43,494 nucleotides of DNA from Ignavibacteriales bacterium (GTDB taxonomy: Bacteria > Bacteroidota > Ignavibacteria > Ignavibacteriales > Ignavibacteriaceae). A program made the translations under genes and the position numbers. The notes beneath the pieces are model-generated. The model made no database searches and was not told the DNA's origin. It worked only from the letters and a program-made list of their open reading frames with translations. Shown here in pieces: positions 34,726 through 42,686 of the stretch. The DNA is taken from positions 1-43,494 of the forward strand of contig DPRR01000031.1 of NCBI GenBank assembly GCA_003538625.1. The letters are read 5' to 3'. How positions within the stretch are numbered: the stretch's first letter is position 1; each line of letters opens with the position of its first letter.

Positions 34726-35025
34726 ATGAATTTAATACTTGTAACAATTTTTGTTTTCCTTTTAAATCTTCCGTTTGGATATTGGCGTGCAAATGTTAAG
34801 AAGTATTCATTTCAGTGGGTGCTGGCTGTTCATATTCCCGTTCCATTTGTTATTGCTGCGAGAATATTTTCCAACATAGGATTTGAATTATATACTTATC
34901 CAATACTAATCGGAGCATTTTTTCTTGGACAATTTTTAGGAAAGTATCTATACGATAAAAGAAAAAATCTCGGTCATTCTCCTCTTACATCCTGTCTTGT
35001 AATGGATTTAGTTCGTAATAATTAA
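34726..35025 (+). CDS. Small conserved-looking membrane protein
   Basis: 99 aa with three hydrophobic segments: about 2-18 (MNLILVTIFVFLLNLPF), 29-47 (WVLAVHIPVPFVIAARIF) and 56-73 (TYPILIGAFFLGQFLGK). A polar tail follows. The proline and glycine pattern (NLPFGYWR, HIPVPF) looks constrained, which supports a real gene. Function unknown. It stands alone between a repeat and the glutathione peroxidase gene. Confidence 0.6.
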   Translation: MNLILVTIFVFLLNLPFGYWRANVKKYSFQWVLAVHIPVPFVIAARIFSNIGFELYTYPILIGAFFLGQFLGKYLYDKRKNLGHSPLTSCLVMDLVRNN

Positions 35026-35086
35026 TTATAACTGGTTTTGAACTTTTTAAACCGCAATTTGGTTACCACCTAAAAGAAAGAATAAT

Positions 35087-35674
35087 ATGAACAAAATTAT
35101 CTCTTATTCAGTTTACGTTTTTGTTATTGCTCTTTTTCTTCTGACATCAAAAACGAATGCCTCAAATGAAAGTAAGGGAAACCAAATGGACAAAAATATA
35201 AATCAAATAACCGTTAAAGATATTGATGGTAAACTTGTAAAACTTTCTGATTACAACGGCAAAGTTTTATTAATTGTTAACGTTGCAAGTTACTGTGGTT
35301 CTACAAAACAGTACTCTGGTTTGGAAAAAATATACAAAGAATATAAAGACAAAGGGTTTGAAATTTTAGCGTTCCCTTGCAATCAATTTGGCGAACAGGA
35401 ACCCGGTACTAATGAAGAAATTAAAAACTTCTGTTCTTCAAAGTTCGATGTAACATTTAAACTCTTTGATAAGATTAATGTGAACGGTAAAGATAAGTCT
35501 CCTTTGTACCAAATTTTGACAGATAATGATGTAACCGGTAAATCGGATATTAAATGGAATTTTGAAAAATTCTTAATTGATAAAGATGGAAATGTTTTTG
35601 CAAGATATGCTACAAAAGTTGAGCCGACCGGTAAAGAAATAACTTCTGCAATTGAAAAACAGTTGAATAAATAA
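35087..35674 (+). CDS. Glutathione peroxidase-family thiol peroxidase, exported
   Basis: 195 aa. The N-terminal hydrophobic stretch (1-26) should export or anchor it to the periplasm. The peroxidase domain has NVASYCGST (peroxidatic Cys70, not selenocysteine), FPCNQFGEQEPG with the conserved Gln and a second Cys, and IKWNFEKFLID with the catalytic Trp/Asn. Bacterial members usually use thioredoxin rather than glutathione. It would remove peroxides in the envelope. No operon partners. Confidence 0.9.
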   Translation: MNKIISYSVYVFVIALFLLTSKTNASNESKGNQMDKNINQITVKDIDGKLVKLSDYNGKVLLIVNVASYCGSTKQYSGLEKIYKEYKDKGFEILAFPCNQFGEQEPGTNEEIKNFCSSKFDVTFKLFDKINVNGKDKSPLYQILTDNDVTGKSDIKWNFEKFLIDKDGNVFARYATKVEPTGKEITSAIEKQLNK

Positions 35675-35681
35675 AACATCA

Positions 35682-35748
35682 TGTCACACTGAGCGAAGTC
35701 GAAGTGTGACTTTTCTTATTTGTCAGTCTTCGACAAACTCAGACTGAC
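35682..35748. repeat. Tandem TGTCACACTGAGC-family palindromes
   Basis: TGTCACAC...GTGTGAC (35682-35710) is followed by GTCAGTCT...AGACTGAC (35722-35748). The same two-part arrangement occurs at 24697-24760. It lies between converging gpx and terB-like genes and may help end transcription. Confidence 0.75.
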
Positions 35749-35770
35749 CTATTATTGAACGTCGAAGTGT

Positions 35771-36250
35771 TTAACCCAACCCCATTTGCTGTTTAACCCA
35801 CAGCTTTGCATTAATAATCTGCTTATGCTCCACGTTCATCGTACCCGCTATCCGCTTCATCAAATGATCTTCATACTCACTGAGCTTTTTATCTTTATAA
35901 ATTAGTCTCCATAGACTTTCAATCAACTCTAACTTTTCTTCCTGGGTAAAGGTTGTGTTTATTACTCCGGTAAACTCATATAAACTAACGCTTTGTTTTA
36001 CTCTTTCTTCTGCAAGAGTTATCAGTTCATTAACGTATTCTTCACCCAGATTAAAAGTATTTTTCATTTCCGAAATGATAAAATCTCTTTCATCATCACT
36101 AAACTCTCCATCAGCTTTTGCCATTTCAATAAAAAGTGCGCACGCAGCTATTTCAACTTTTTTATTTTTATTGATGTTTGATGAACCTGCAGCTGTGTTT
36201 TCAGGCGATGGGGTTATATCAGAAAATATTTTTCTTAAATATTCAAACAT
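35771..36250 (-). CDS. TerB-like domain protein
   Basis: 159 aa, all helical after a short linker. The TerB/DjlA-N fold is indicated by AACALFIEMAKADGEFSDDE (metal-binding acidic cluster), ERDFIISEMKNTF and the second half LIESLWRLIYKDKKLSEYE. TerB domains bind metal and membranes in stress responses; isolated single-domain forms have no assigned role. The gene starts 5 bp after the VOC gene, as the last gene of the glgP operon. Confidence 0.8.
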   Translation of the reverse strand: MFEYLRKIFSDITPSPENTAAGSSNINKNKKVEIAACALFIEMAKADGEFSDDERDFIISEMKNTFNLGEEYVNELITLAEERVKQSVSLYEFTGVINTTFTQEEKLELIESLWRLIYKDKKLSEYEDHLMKRIAGTMNVEHKQIINAKLWVKQQMGLG

Positions 36251-36255
36251 AATTT

Positions 36256-36747
36256 TTATATCCTGTCTAACTCGCTTAACAAATCCGGCACATCCAAAGG
36301 TTTTGTAATCATTACAAGATTTCCATCTTCATCCTTCGGCCATTGCTCAACTAATTTATCGCAATACAATTCTAGCCCATTTCCATCGGGATCTTTTATA
36401 TAGATTGATTCAGACACTCCATGATCAGAAGCGCCTTCAATCGGATAATTTGCTTCCCACACTCTTTTAAAAGCTTTTGCAAGATCTTCCCTTGATGGAT
36501 AAAGAATTGCAAAATGATATAGACCTGTGTGTCCTTCCGGTGCGGGTGTAGCATTTTCTCCTGCCCATGTATTCAATCCGATGTGATGATGATAATTACC
36601 CGAAGAAAGAAACACTGCATTCTTTCCAAACCTAGCCGTTACCTGAAAACCCAACATGTCTCTGTAAAAGGCTAATGCTCTGTCAAGATTTGAAACCGTC
36701 AGATGAACATGTCCAATTCGTGTGCGGGGATTTAATTCGTATTCCAT
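36256..36747 (-). CDS. VOC-family metalloprotein (catechol dioxygenase/glyoxalase-like)
   Basis: 163 aa with two beta-alpha-beta-beta-beta modules. Expected metal ligands are His13 in RIGHVHLTVSNLDRALAFYR, His in GHTGLYHFAIL and Glu in DPDGNGLELYCD. The layout resembles CatE-like extradiol dioxygenases, but the substrate cannot be told. It lies between glgP (14 bp) and the terB-like gene (5 bp) in an operon with no obvious aromatic catabolism. Confidence 0.83.
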   Translation of the reverse strand: MEYELNPRTRIGHVHLTVSNLDRALAFYRDMLGFQVTARFGKNAVFLSSGNYHHHIGLNTWAGENATPAPEGHTGLYHFAILYPSREDLAKAFKRVWEANYPIEGASDHGVSESIYIKDPDGNGLELYCDKLVEQWPKDEDGNLVMITKPLDVPDLLSELDRI

Positions 36748-36761
36748 TAAGCTCCAATTTT

Positions 36762-39245
36762 TTATGAATGATTAACTTTAACAGGTTTTATTTTCCAAAT
36801 TTTTTCTGCGTATTCTGTAACCGATCTATCGCTGGAAAATTTTGCAACACGGGCTACATTATAAATTGATTTCTTTGTCCAGGCTTCTTTGTCCTTATAT
36901 AACTCCGCAACCTTATCCTGTGCATCTATGTAGGACTGATAATCTGCAAACAATAAATAGTAATCAACATTCATCAAGCCGCGAATCATATCATCAAAAA
37001 TGCCAAACTCTTTAGGATTAAAAAAGTTTGTTGCAATCATATCAACAACCTTTTTCAACTCAGCATTTTTTTCATAGTAATCTTTAGGATTATATCCGTT
37101 CGATTTTAGTTTTACAACTTCATCAGCAAGTAAACCAAAAATAAAAATATTATCATCACCTACTTCTTCTCTTATCTCAACATTTGCACCATCCATTGTT
37201 CCGATTGTAAGTGCACCGTTTAATGCAAATTTCATATTACCCGTTCCGCTAGCTTCCAATCCTGCCATAGAAATCTGTTCTGAAAGATCCGAAGCAGGAA
37301 TAATCCTTTCTGCAAGTGTTACCGAATAATTTTTTAAAAACACCACTTTTAATTTATCGCCAACATCAGGATCATTATTTACCACATCTGCAACCGAGTT
37401 AATTAATTTTATAACAATCTTGGCTGCCTGATATGCAGGTGCAGCTTTACCTCCAAAAATTATTGTGCGCGGAACCATTTTTATTTTTGGATTCTTTTTA
37501 ATCCTGTTATAAAGTGTTATGATATGAAATACATTTAATAACTGCCGTTTGTATTCGTGAAATCTTTTTATCTGAACATCAAAAATAGAATCAGGATTTA
37601 TTTTAATGCTATGTTCATTTTCAATATACTCTATCAGATTTTTTTTGTTTTTTAATTTTATTTTTTGCCATTGCTCAATAAAATTTTTATCATTTACAAA
37701 TTTCTCAATCTTCTTTATATGATTCAGATCCTTTATCCATTCCTGTCCTATCTTCTCAATAATCAGTTTTGATAATAACGGATTTGCGCTTACCAGCCAT
37801 CTTCTTGGTGTAATGCCGTTTGTTACATTTATAAATTTTTTAGGATAAATTTTATTGAAATCAGGAAAAATTCTTTTCTTCAAAATATCCGTATGAAGTG
37901 CTGCAACACCGTTTACGGCAAAGCTTCCTACAATTGCAAGATTAGCCATTCTTATCCGTTTATCTTTACCGGGAGAAATGATCGAAAGTTTATCCAGTAC
38001 ATTCTGATCACTTGAATAATTTGCTTTTACTTCTTCCAAAAATCTTCTGTTAATTTCATAAATAATTTGAAGATGTCTTGGCAGCAATTCACCAAACAAC
38101 TGCTCAGACCATTCTTCCAACGCTTCAGGAACCACGGTATGATTTGTATAAGCAAAAGTTCTGGATGTTATTCCCCATGCTTTTTCCCAGCTCAGATTTT
38201 CGTCATCAATCAATATGCGCATCAATTCAGGTATTGCAACTACAGGATGTGTATCATTTAACTGGATACACGTCTGATCTGCAAACTTTTGAAGTGAACT
38301 GTGATTTATTTTATACTTTCTTATAATATCCTGTAACGTTGCTGATACGAAAAAATATTGCTGTTTAAGTCTTAAATATTTTCCTTCAACATAAGTATCA
38401 TTAGGATAAAGTACTTTTGAAATTGTTTCAGAATCATTTTTTCTTGAAACTGATTCAACATAATTCCCTTTATTAAAATCAGAAAATTCAAAATCGATTG
38501 CAGCCTTTGCCTGCCACAATCTTAAATTATTTACATTTTTGGTTTTATAACCGGGCACAGGTACATCATAAGCAATTGCAAGCACATCCTCCGTATCAAC
38601 CCATCTAAATCCTAACTCGTTATTTCCCTTATCATAAGTTTCAGTCCTTCCGTAAAACTTAACCTTGTAGGTTAGCGAGCGCCTCAATAAATCCCAGGGA
38701 TTACCATCCCGCAGCCAGTTATCTGCACGCTCAACCTGGTAACCATTTTCAATATCCTGTTCAAAAATTCCATACTCGTATCGTATTCCATATCCAAAAG
38801 CCGGCAGTTGAAGTGTAGCCATTGAATCAATATAACACGCAGCTAATCTTCCTAAGCCGCCGTTCCCTAATCCCATATCATGCTCAAATTCCATTATCTC
38901 TTCAAGATTATATCCATCCTGTTTAAGAATATCATGACATTCATTGTAGTAATCCAGATTAATTAATGCATTACCAAGCACCCTTCCCATCAGGTATTCC
39001 AATGAAAGATAATAAACACGTTTAGTGTCTTTATCGTGGTAAGTTTTTTGTGTTCTTAACCAGCTTCTTACCAATCTATCTCTAACAGCCAGCGAAAGCG
39101 CAGTATATGCATCTATACCCGTAGCAGTATTTTTATCCTTAACTAAAGTAAACTCCAGATGCTCTGCAAATTGATTTGAAAGTGAAAAACTTCCCGGGTC
39201 CTCTTTATCAGTAAAAAAAATCGTTCCGGTTTCTTTTTTAGCCAT
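36762..39245 (-). CDS. glgP: Glycogen/starch phosphorylase
   Basis: 827 aa, full length. YYLSLEYLMGRVLGNAL, GLGNGGLGRLAACYIDSMAT, QLNDTHPVVAIPELMRIL, GKAAPAYQAAKIVIKLIN and the PLP-lysine block EASGTGNMKFALNGALTIGT are all intact. It releases glucose 1-phosphate from alpha-1,4-glucans. The N-terminal phosphorylation segment of the animal enzyme is absent. It leads an operon with the VOC and terB-like genes, and has the clearest promoter in the window. Confidence 0.96.
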   Translation of the reverse strand: MAKKETGTIFFTDKEDPGSFSLSNQFAEHLEFTLVKDKNTATGIDAYTALSLAVRDRLVRSWLRTQKTYHDKDTKRVYYLSLEYLMGRVLGNALINLDYYNECHDILKQDGYNLEEIMEFEHDMGLGNGGLGRLAACYIDSMATLQLPAFGYGIRYEYGIFEQDIENGYQVERADNWLRDGNPWDLLRRSLTYKVKFYGRTETYDKGNNELGFRWVDTEDVLAIAYDVPVPGYKTKNVNNLRLWQAKAAIDFEFSDFNKGNYVESVSRKNDSETISKVLYPNDTYVEGKYLRLKQQYFFVSATLQDIIRKYKINHSSLQKFADQTCIQLNDTHPVVAIPELMRILIDDENLSWEKAWGITSRTFAYTNHTVVPEALEEWSEQLFGELLPRHLQIIYEINRRFLEEVKANYSSDQNVLDKLSIISPGKDKRIRMANLAIVGSFAVNGVAALHTDILKKRIFPDFNKIYPKKFINVTNGITPRRWLVSANPLLSKLIIEKIGQEWIKDLNHIKKIEKFVNDKNFIEQWQKIKLKNKKNLIEYIENEHSIKINPDSIFDVQIKRFHEYKRQLLNVFHIITLYNRIKKNPKIKMVPRTIIFGGKAAPAYQAAKIVIKLINSVADVVNNDPDVGDKLKVVFLKNYSVTLAERIIPASDLSEQISMAGLEASGTGNMKFALNGALTIGTMDGANVEIREEVGDDNIFIFGLLADEVVKLKSNGYNPKDYYEKNAELKKVVDMIATNFFNPKEFGIFDDMIRGLMNVDYYLLFADYQSYIDAQDKVAELYKDKEAWTKKSIYNVARVAKFSSDRSVTEYAEKIWKIKPVKVNHS

Positions 39246-39287
39246 TAAAACAAACTCCTTAAACTTTAATATCTATAAATATTCAAA

Positions 39288-39318
39288 CAAATTTACTTGC
39301 ATATAATTTTAATACAAA
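39288..39318 (-). promoter_or_regulatory. glgP promoter, Bacteroidota type
   Basis: On the minus strand TTTG (39318-39315) is followed after exactly 19 bases by TAAATTTG (39295-39288), a perfect match to the -33/-7 consensus of Bacteroidota sigma-A promoters. Transcription would begin near 39281, giving a leader of about 36 nt to the glgP ATG. Confidence 0.62.
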
Positions 39319-39730
39319 ATTAAAATGATTTGGAATCTTTGAAGGATTTAGTTATTAATTTTTTTGTGTGTGTAGTTGAAATGATAAAATATAAATAAGT
39401 GGCTTTCTCATAAATCAAACTTTGCATGTCATTCCCATTAACGAATCCAACTTTTTAAAACTGCTAACTGTAGGCTGCGGACTGCCCGCTTTGAGTTCAT
39501 TCTCAAAACTATAATCATTAACCTCCGTTGAAGTCTGACAGCTCAACTTAACCATACAGCCAATTGTTAGTGCTGAAAAGGAAATAAATTTATTTATTCT
39601 TTTATCTATTTCGTTTTGCACGATTGTGTGTCTTACACAGCATTTGCCATATTTTCGTTTGACATTAATAAATCTTCAAAGTTTTATTCAAAAATTAGTA
39701 TAATATTTATATTCGTTCCATACTGACTGT

Positions 39731-39764
39731 CCCGATATACCCGTCTACCGATAGGTAGATCGGG
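39731..39764. repeat. CCCGATATACC palindrome, copy 1
   Basis: CCCGAT...ATCGGG encloses TCTACCGATAGGTAGA. A near-identical copy in the same orientation lies at 43156-43189, on the other side of the cassette region. Confidence 0.75.
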
Positions 39765-39789
39765 AGTTGTACCGTGACATCCTTAAATG

Positions 39790-39833
39790 CCAAATGCGAA
39801 AACTGCGTCCGCTTGATTGGCGGGTTATATGGC
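39790..39833 (-). repeat. Cassette-boundary (attC-like) element A, inner half
   Basis: Read on the minus strand from the stop of the 212-aa gene: GCCATATAAC, nine bases, then AAGCGGACGC and TTTCGCATTTGGCATTT. It matches junction B (ATATAAC-N9-AAGCCGACCGC...TTTCGCATTCGGCATTT) closely. GCCATATAAC is the exact inverse of GTTATATGGC at the other end of the unit. The distal half is not recognisable; a CCCGATATACC repeat lies where it should be. Confidence 0.6.
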
Positions 39834-40472
39834 TTACTTAATTTTTTGTTCAAGGCTTTTTATAATTCTTTTTATCTCTGATACTTCATAAAGTAAATCT
39901 GGTTTAGGAATTAAACCACTTCCCATAAATGCAGTCAAGTCAATTTCAGTTTCTTCGATTATTGGTTCTTTCCGACCAGTCCAGTTATATTTTGCTGTGA
40001 TCTTAAATTTCGATGGAGAGATATTTTCAAGTTTACCAATTTCTCCAATATCTAGCATACCAACTGTAATTTCAGTACCAGGAGTAAATGATGCTACTCC
40101 ATTTTTAAATAATACCGATTCTTTTAAATTATCTTTCCCGTGATTGCCCAAAGGATGAAAATCTTTATCAAGTGATAAGGATAAATTTACGGCATTAATT
40201 TTACCAGAATTTCTGATATGCATATATATTAAATGGTTTGGATAGCGCCTCAATTCAAAATCTATATAAGGACGAAGAGATGCTTCTATTTGTTTCTTCA
40301 TAATCTCAATCGATTCTCTTGTTGCATTAACTGATTTTTCGGACGCTTTCATCATTCTGAAAGTAAAGTAAACATAAAAAGCCGTAACTATAACGAGCAA
40401 AGCTGTTAAAATCTCAGACCAATTTATTGTAGAATTATGAACAACAAGTATTTGTTTTAAAGAATCTTCCAT
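39834..40472 (-). CDS. Membrane-anchored protein of unknown function (cassette unit 3)
   Basis: 212 aa. One transmembrane helix (about residues 20-38, EILTALLVIVTAFYVYFTF), then a helical linker (ASEKSVNATRESIEIMKKQI) and a beta-rich domain beginning RPYIDFELRRYPNHLIYMHI. The helix-linker-RPY arrangement recurs in uncharacterised single-span proteins of accessory DNA. A second helical segment closes the chain. No catalytic motif is visible. The stop codon abuts the boundary repeat GCCATATAAC; the start lies 10 bp inside the opposite copy, so the gene fills its cassette exactly, as integron cassette genes do. Confidence 0.7.
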   Translation of the reverse strand: MEDSLKQILVVHNSTINWSEILTALLVIVTAFYVYFTFRMMKASEKSVNATRESIEIMKKQIEASLRPYIDFELRRYPNHLIYMHIRNSGKINAVNLSLSLDKDFHPLGNHGKDNLKESVLFKNGVASFTPGTEITVGMLDIGEIGKLENISPSKFKITAKYNWTGRKEPIIEETEIDLTAFMGSGLIPKPDLLYEVSEIKRIIKSLEQKIK

Positions 40473-40481
40473 AATCTATTT

Positions 40482-40678
40482 GCCATATAACGTCGTTGTG
40501 GCTAAGGCGCAGCCCAGAACTAGAATGCCGAACTTGTTAATTAAATTTATAATTACAAAAAACTTTCATAGCAAAATTACCTTGAACAAGAAACTTGAAA
40601 CGAAACGAGTACCATTAAAATTATAAAAATGCCGAATGCGAAAGAAGCGGTCGGCTTGAGCAACTTGTTATATTGCTA
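40482..40678 (-). repeat. Cassette junction B (attC-like, 197 bp)
   Basis: On the minus strand: TAGCAATATAAC, AAGTTGCTC, AAGCCGACCGC at one end; GGGCTGCGCCTTAGCCACAA, CGAC, GTTATATGGC at the other. The two ends are imperfect inverse copies over about 25 bases, and the ~130-base AT-rich centre is not palindromic. The first end matches the inverse core plus L box of known attC sites (AAC-N9-AAGCCGAC); the last has the core GTTATAT. The TAG stop of the 175-aa-frame gene lies within the first 3 bases. Confidence 0.6.
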
Positions 40679-41176
40679 TTTATAAACTTTACGAATATAG
40701 TATTTGTTTTGCTCTGAACTATTCACACGATTACAGTATGTGTAAAACTTTTTATTATTTTCATTATTGTATTCAAGCCCAAATGATAGCTCATTAAAAT
40801 AGCTTGGTAATAACTTGTTGAAATTGTGCTTTAATGAAATGACTTTATCTTTTTCTATGTTTTCACTAAAAGTAAATTTAATTTTTGATTCATTAAAACC
40901 TTGTATATTAATATTATCATTTTTATTCACGATAAAATTTTTAGGTAAGTCATAAAATTGGATATTATAGGCTGAATTATTTGTTACATTATTTAATACA
41001 AAAAATTTATTCCATTTGATTAGTAGATACTCTGACCTTTCTGATGCAGATGAACCAGCACCATCATCTTGTATTGTCACCTTTATTTTAGGTCTTTTAA
41101 TCAAATACTTGTTAGATAGAAAAACTATAACACTTATAATTAAAAAAGTTATTACGCTAATAATTATTTCATTCAT
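40676..41176 (-). CDS. Single-span membrane protein of unknown function (cassette unit 2, second gene)
   Basis: 166 aa from the ATG at 41176, preceded by GAGGAG at about 10 bases; the longer frame to 41203 would overlap the previous gene and lacks a ribosome site. N-terminal transmembrane helix (about 3-22, IIISVITFLIISVIVFLSNK), then a soluble beta-rich domain with no recognised motif. It starts 4 bp after the stop of the nuclease gene, in the same unit, so the two proteins probably work together at the membrane. The stop TAG is part of the terminal 12-bp inverted repeat of the unit. Confidence 0.65.
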   Translation of the reverse strand: MNEIIISVITFLIISVIVFLSNKYLIKRPKIKVTIQDDGAGSSASERSEYLLIKWNKFFVLNNVTNNSAYNIQFYDLPKNFIVNKNDNINIQGFNESKIKFTFSENIEKDKVISLKHNFNKLLPSYFNELSFGLEYNNENNKKFYTYCNRVNSSEQNKYYIRKVYK

Positions 41177-41180
41177 CAAT

Positions 41181-41834
41181 TTATAACTCCTCAATTGTTT
41201 CATCAGGATTAATTTCAGCCCAACGAATATTTCCTCTTATAGTTGCTTCTTTAATTTTTTTTTGAATCTCAGTTAGTTTTGAATTCCCAGTTTTTATTTC
41301 AACTATATAAATAACTATATCTTCTTTTTTATCTGAATGACCATCAAAGACAATCATATCAATAGGGCTTCCAATAAATCGCGCATCTTTTGGATTGAAA
41401 GGGAAATTTATGTGAAAGGGCATTAAATGTTCTGTAATTTTTCCCAAATTAACCGAATAACTTCTGTTGATTGCATCTTGTCTGATTGCAGCTTCATTTT
41501 CTATTTTCCACTTTTGCAACAAAACGCCAGCAGCATTTGAAATCTCAGCATTCTTAAATTTCTCAAGTTCAGACAGAGCCCAATTTTGATAAGATACTTT
41601 TAATTCAGCTTCTTTTTTATCGAAAAGTAATTCTTGTTCCTTAAGAGCTGTCTCTTTTTCTTTTACTTTATCAATAAACTTGGTAAGGCGTTTTTGTAAA
41701 TCATTTTTTTCAGAAATCAGAATCCAAATGATTATAGCGATGACAATAATTAAAAATATTATCCATCCATCTGTAAGTAAAATATCTAGTATGATTGGTT
41801 TGTAATAGGGGAATTCGGTTATGTTTAATGTCAT
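41181..41834 (-). CDS. Membrane-anchored nuclease related to Holliday junction resolvases (cassette unit 2, first gene)
   Basis: 217 aa. A transmembrane helix (about 24-40, WIIFLIIVIAIIIWILI) is followed by a coiled coil (44-90) and a PD-(D/E)xK-type core. FNPKDARFIGSPIDMIVFDG holds Asp159, and IVEIKTGNSKLTEIQKKIKE holds Glu179-x-Lys181. This matches the bacterial family annotated as endonuclease related to archaeal Holliday junction resolvase (PF10107). The active-site residues are all present, so it is probably a live nuclease tethered to the inner membrane. The natural DNA target is unknown; processing of incoming or recombining DNA, or defence, are possible. It is the first gene of its unit, 26 bp inside the boundary repeat. 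Confidence 0.82.
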   Translation of the reverse strand: MTLNITEFPYYKPIILDILLTDGWIIFLIIVIAIIIWILISEKNDLQKRLTKFIDKVKEKETALKEQELLFDKKEAELKVSYQNWALSELEKFKNAEISNAAGVLLQKWKIENEAAIRQDAINRSYSVNLGKITEHLMPFHINFPFNPKDARFIGSPIDMIVFDGHSDKKEDIVIYIVEIKTGNSKLTEIQKKIKEATIRGNIRWAEINPDETIEEL

Positions 41835-41859
41835 AGTAAAATCCTAGGCTCTATCTCTT

Positions 41860-42136
41860 TAGCAATATAACGACTTTGCGCCTAACCCGCCGCCCATAAC
41901 AAGAGCGACAAACTAAAACGCATTGCCAAATATTTAGCCGTAGGTGCTTATCTTTTTGCTTAAGCACCGAAGGCAAGCCTGCCTTCCGGCAGGCAGGTTA
42001 ATTAATGTATTAGAACACTTAGAACAACAAACTATAACTAAAATACAATTTCAAAAATCATAAATCCGCCGAACTAAAATAGCCTGCCCCGAACTTGATT
42101 CGGAGGCGGTCGGCGTTGAGCCGCGGGTTAGGTAGT
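41860..42136 (-). repeat. Cassette junction C (attC-like, 277 bp, with inserted palindromes)
   Basis: Minus strand: ACTACCTAAC, CCGCGGCTC, AACGCCGACCGCC at one end; TGGGCGGCGGGTTAGGCGCA, AAGTC, GTTATATTGCTA at the other. The latter aligns with junction B (TGGGC-GCG--TTAG-C-CAA-G-CGTTATAT). The interior carries two foreign-looking palindromes: GGTGCTTA/TAAGCACC (41943-41968) and GCCTGCC/GGCAGGC (41977-41994), which probably explain its greater length. No gene lies in the 41835-42157 gap. Confidence 0.58.
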
Positions 42137-42157
42137 GCCTTAAATAAATAAAGTGTT

Positions 42158-42643
42158 TTAGAAAATAGAACCAAAACTTAAGACTACTTTCCATTTGCCA
42201 TTTTCTTTTTTTAATTGCATTACTTTTTGTTCTCTTCCTTTAACATCATAAGTTACAAAAGCATCGTTCTCCTTTATTTCAGTCTTTTCAATATTCCATT
42301 CAATATTCATATCTAACTTTTCCATAGTTGAACCAAGTTTATGAATATGATCCCAAACTTCAGCTGAGCTCATAGATTCTATTTTATTCCCGGGTAATAG
42401 CATCATTGCATTACTCGTTCCAGTTGAATCATAATCAAAAGCCATTTTTAAATACATTTCTTTTGATTTGTCTAAAGATTCAGTTGCAATCATATCAGAA
42501 GAAGGAACCGTTTGATTTGTTGCTGCATTAAGAAAATGAGTTGCAGCAGCTTCAACATTTTCTTTTTCGTTATTATCTTGAGCAAAAACAAATGTGAATA
42601 AAAATATTGAGAGAACAACAGACTTGAAGATTTGGTTTTTCAT
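42158..42643 (-). CDS. Exported small protein of unknown function (cassette unit 1)
   Basis: 161 aa with a clear signal peptide (1-21, ending VFAQ). The mature part is an alpha+beta domain; the end QKVMQLKKENGKWKVVLSFG has the strand pattern of DUF4878/NTF2-like lumazine-fold proteins, in which a final GKWKV strand is common. No enzyme motif is seen. It is likely periplasmic or surface exposed. It stands alone between ACTACCTAAC boundary copies at 42127-42136 (as its inverse) and 42687-42696. Confidence 0.7.
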   Translation of the reverse strand: MKNQIFKSVVLSIFLFTFVFAQDNNEKENVEAAATHFLNAATNQTVPSSDMIATESLDKSKEMYLKMAFDYDSTGTSNAMMLLPGNKIESMSSAEVWDHIHKLGSTMEKLDMNIEWNIEKTEIKENDAFVTYDVKGREQKVMQLKKENGKWKVVLSFGSIF

Positions 42644-42686
42644 AAATACTCCCTTGAATAATAAAAGTAACTTATGTTTAGAATTA

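Larger units (their letters stand above)
39246..39833. other. Gene-poor stretch upstream of glgP, with repeat and cassette-boundary debris
   Basis: No convincing gene. It holds the glgP promoter (39288-39318), a block CTGCTAACTGTAGGCTGCGGACTG near 39461-39484 related to 43381-43404 (shown here only as a landmark family), a GTGTGTCTTACACA motif near 39630, the CCCGATATACC palindrome and the left cassette junction. A 68-codon minus-strand frame (39415-39621) is judged spurious. Confidence 0.5.

Noticed and set aside
39415..39621. A 68-codon minus-strand frame starting with GTG
   Set aside because: Much of its second half is translated repeat DNA (the ACTGCTAACTGTAGGCTG block and GGGAATGACA). 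It has no ribosome site or recognisable domain.
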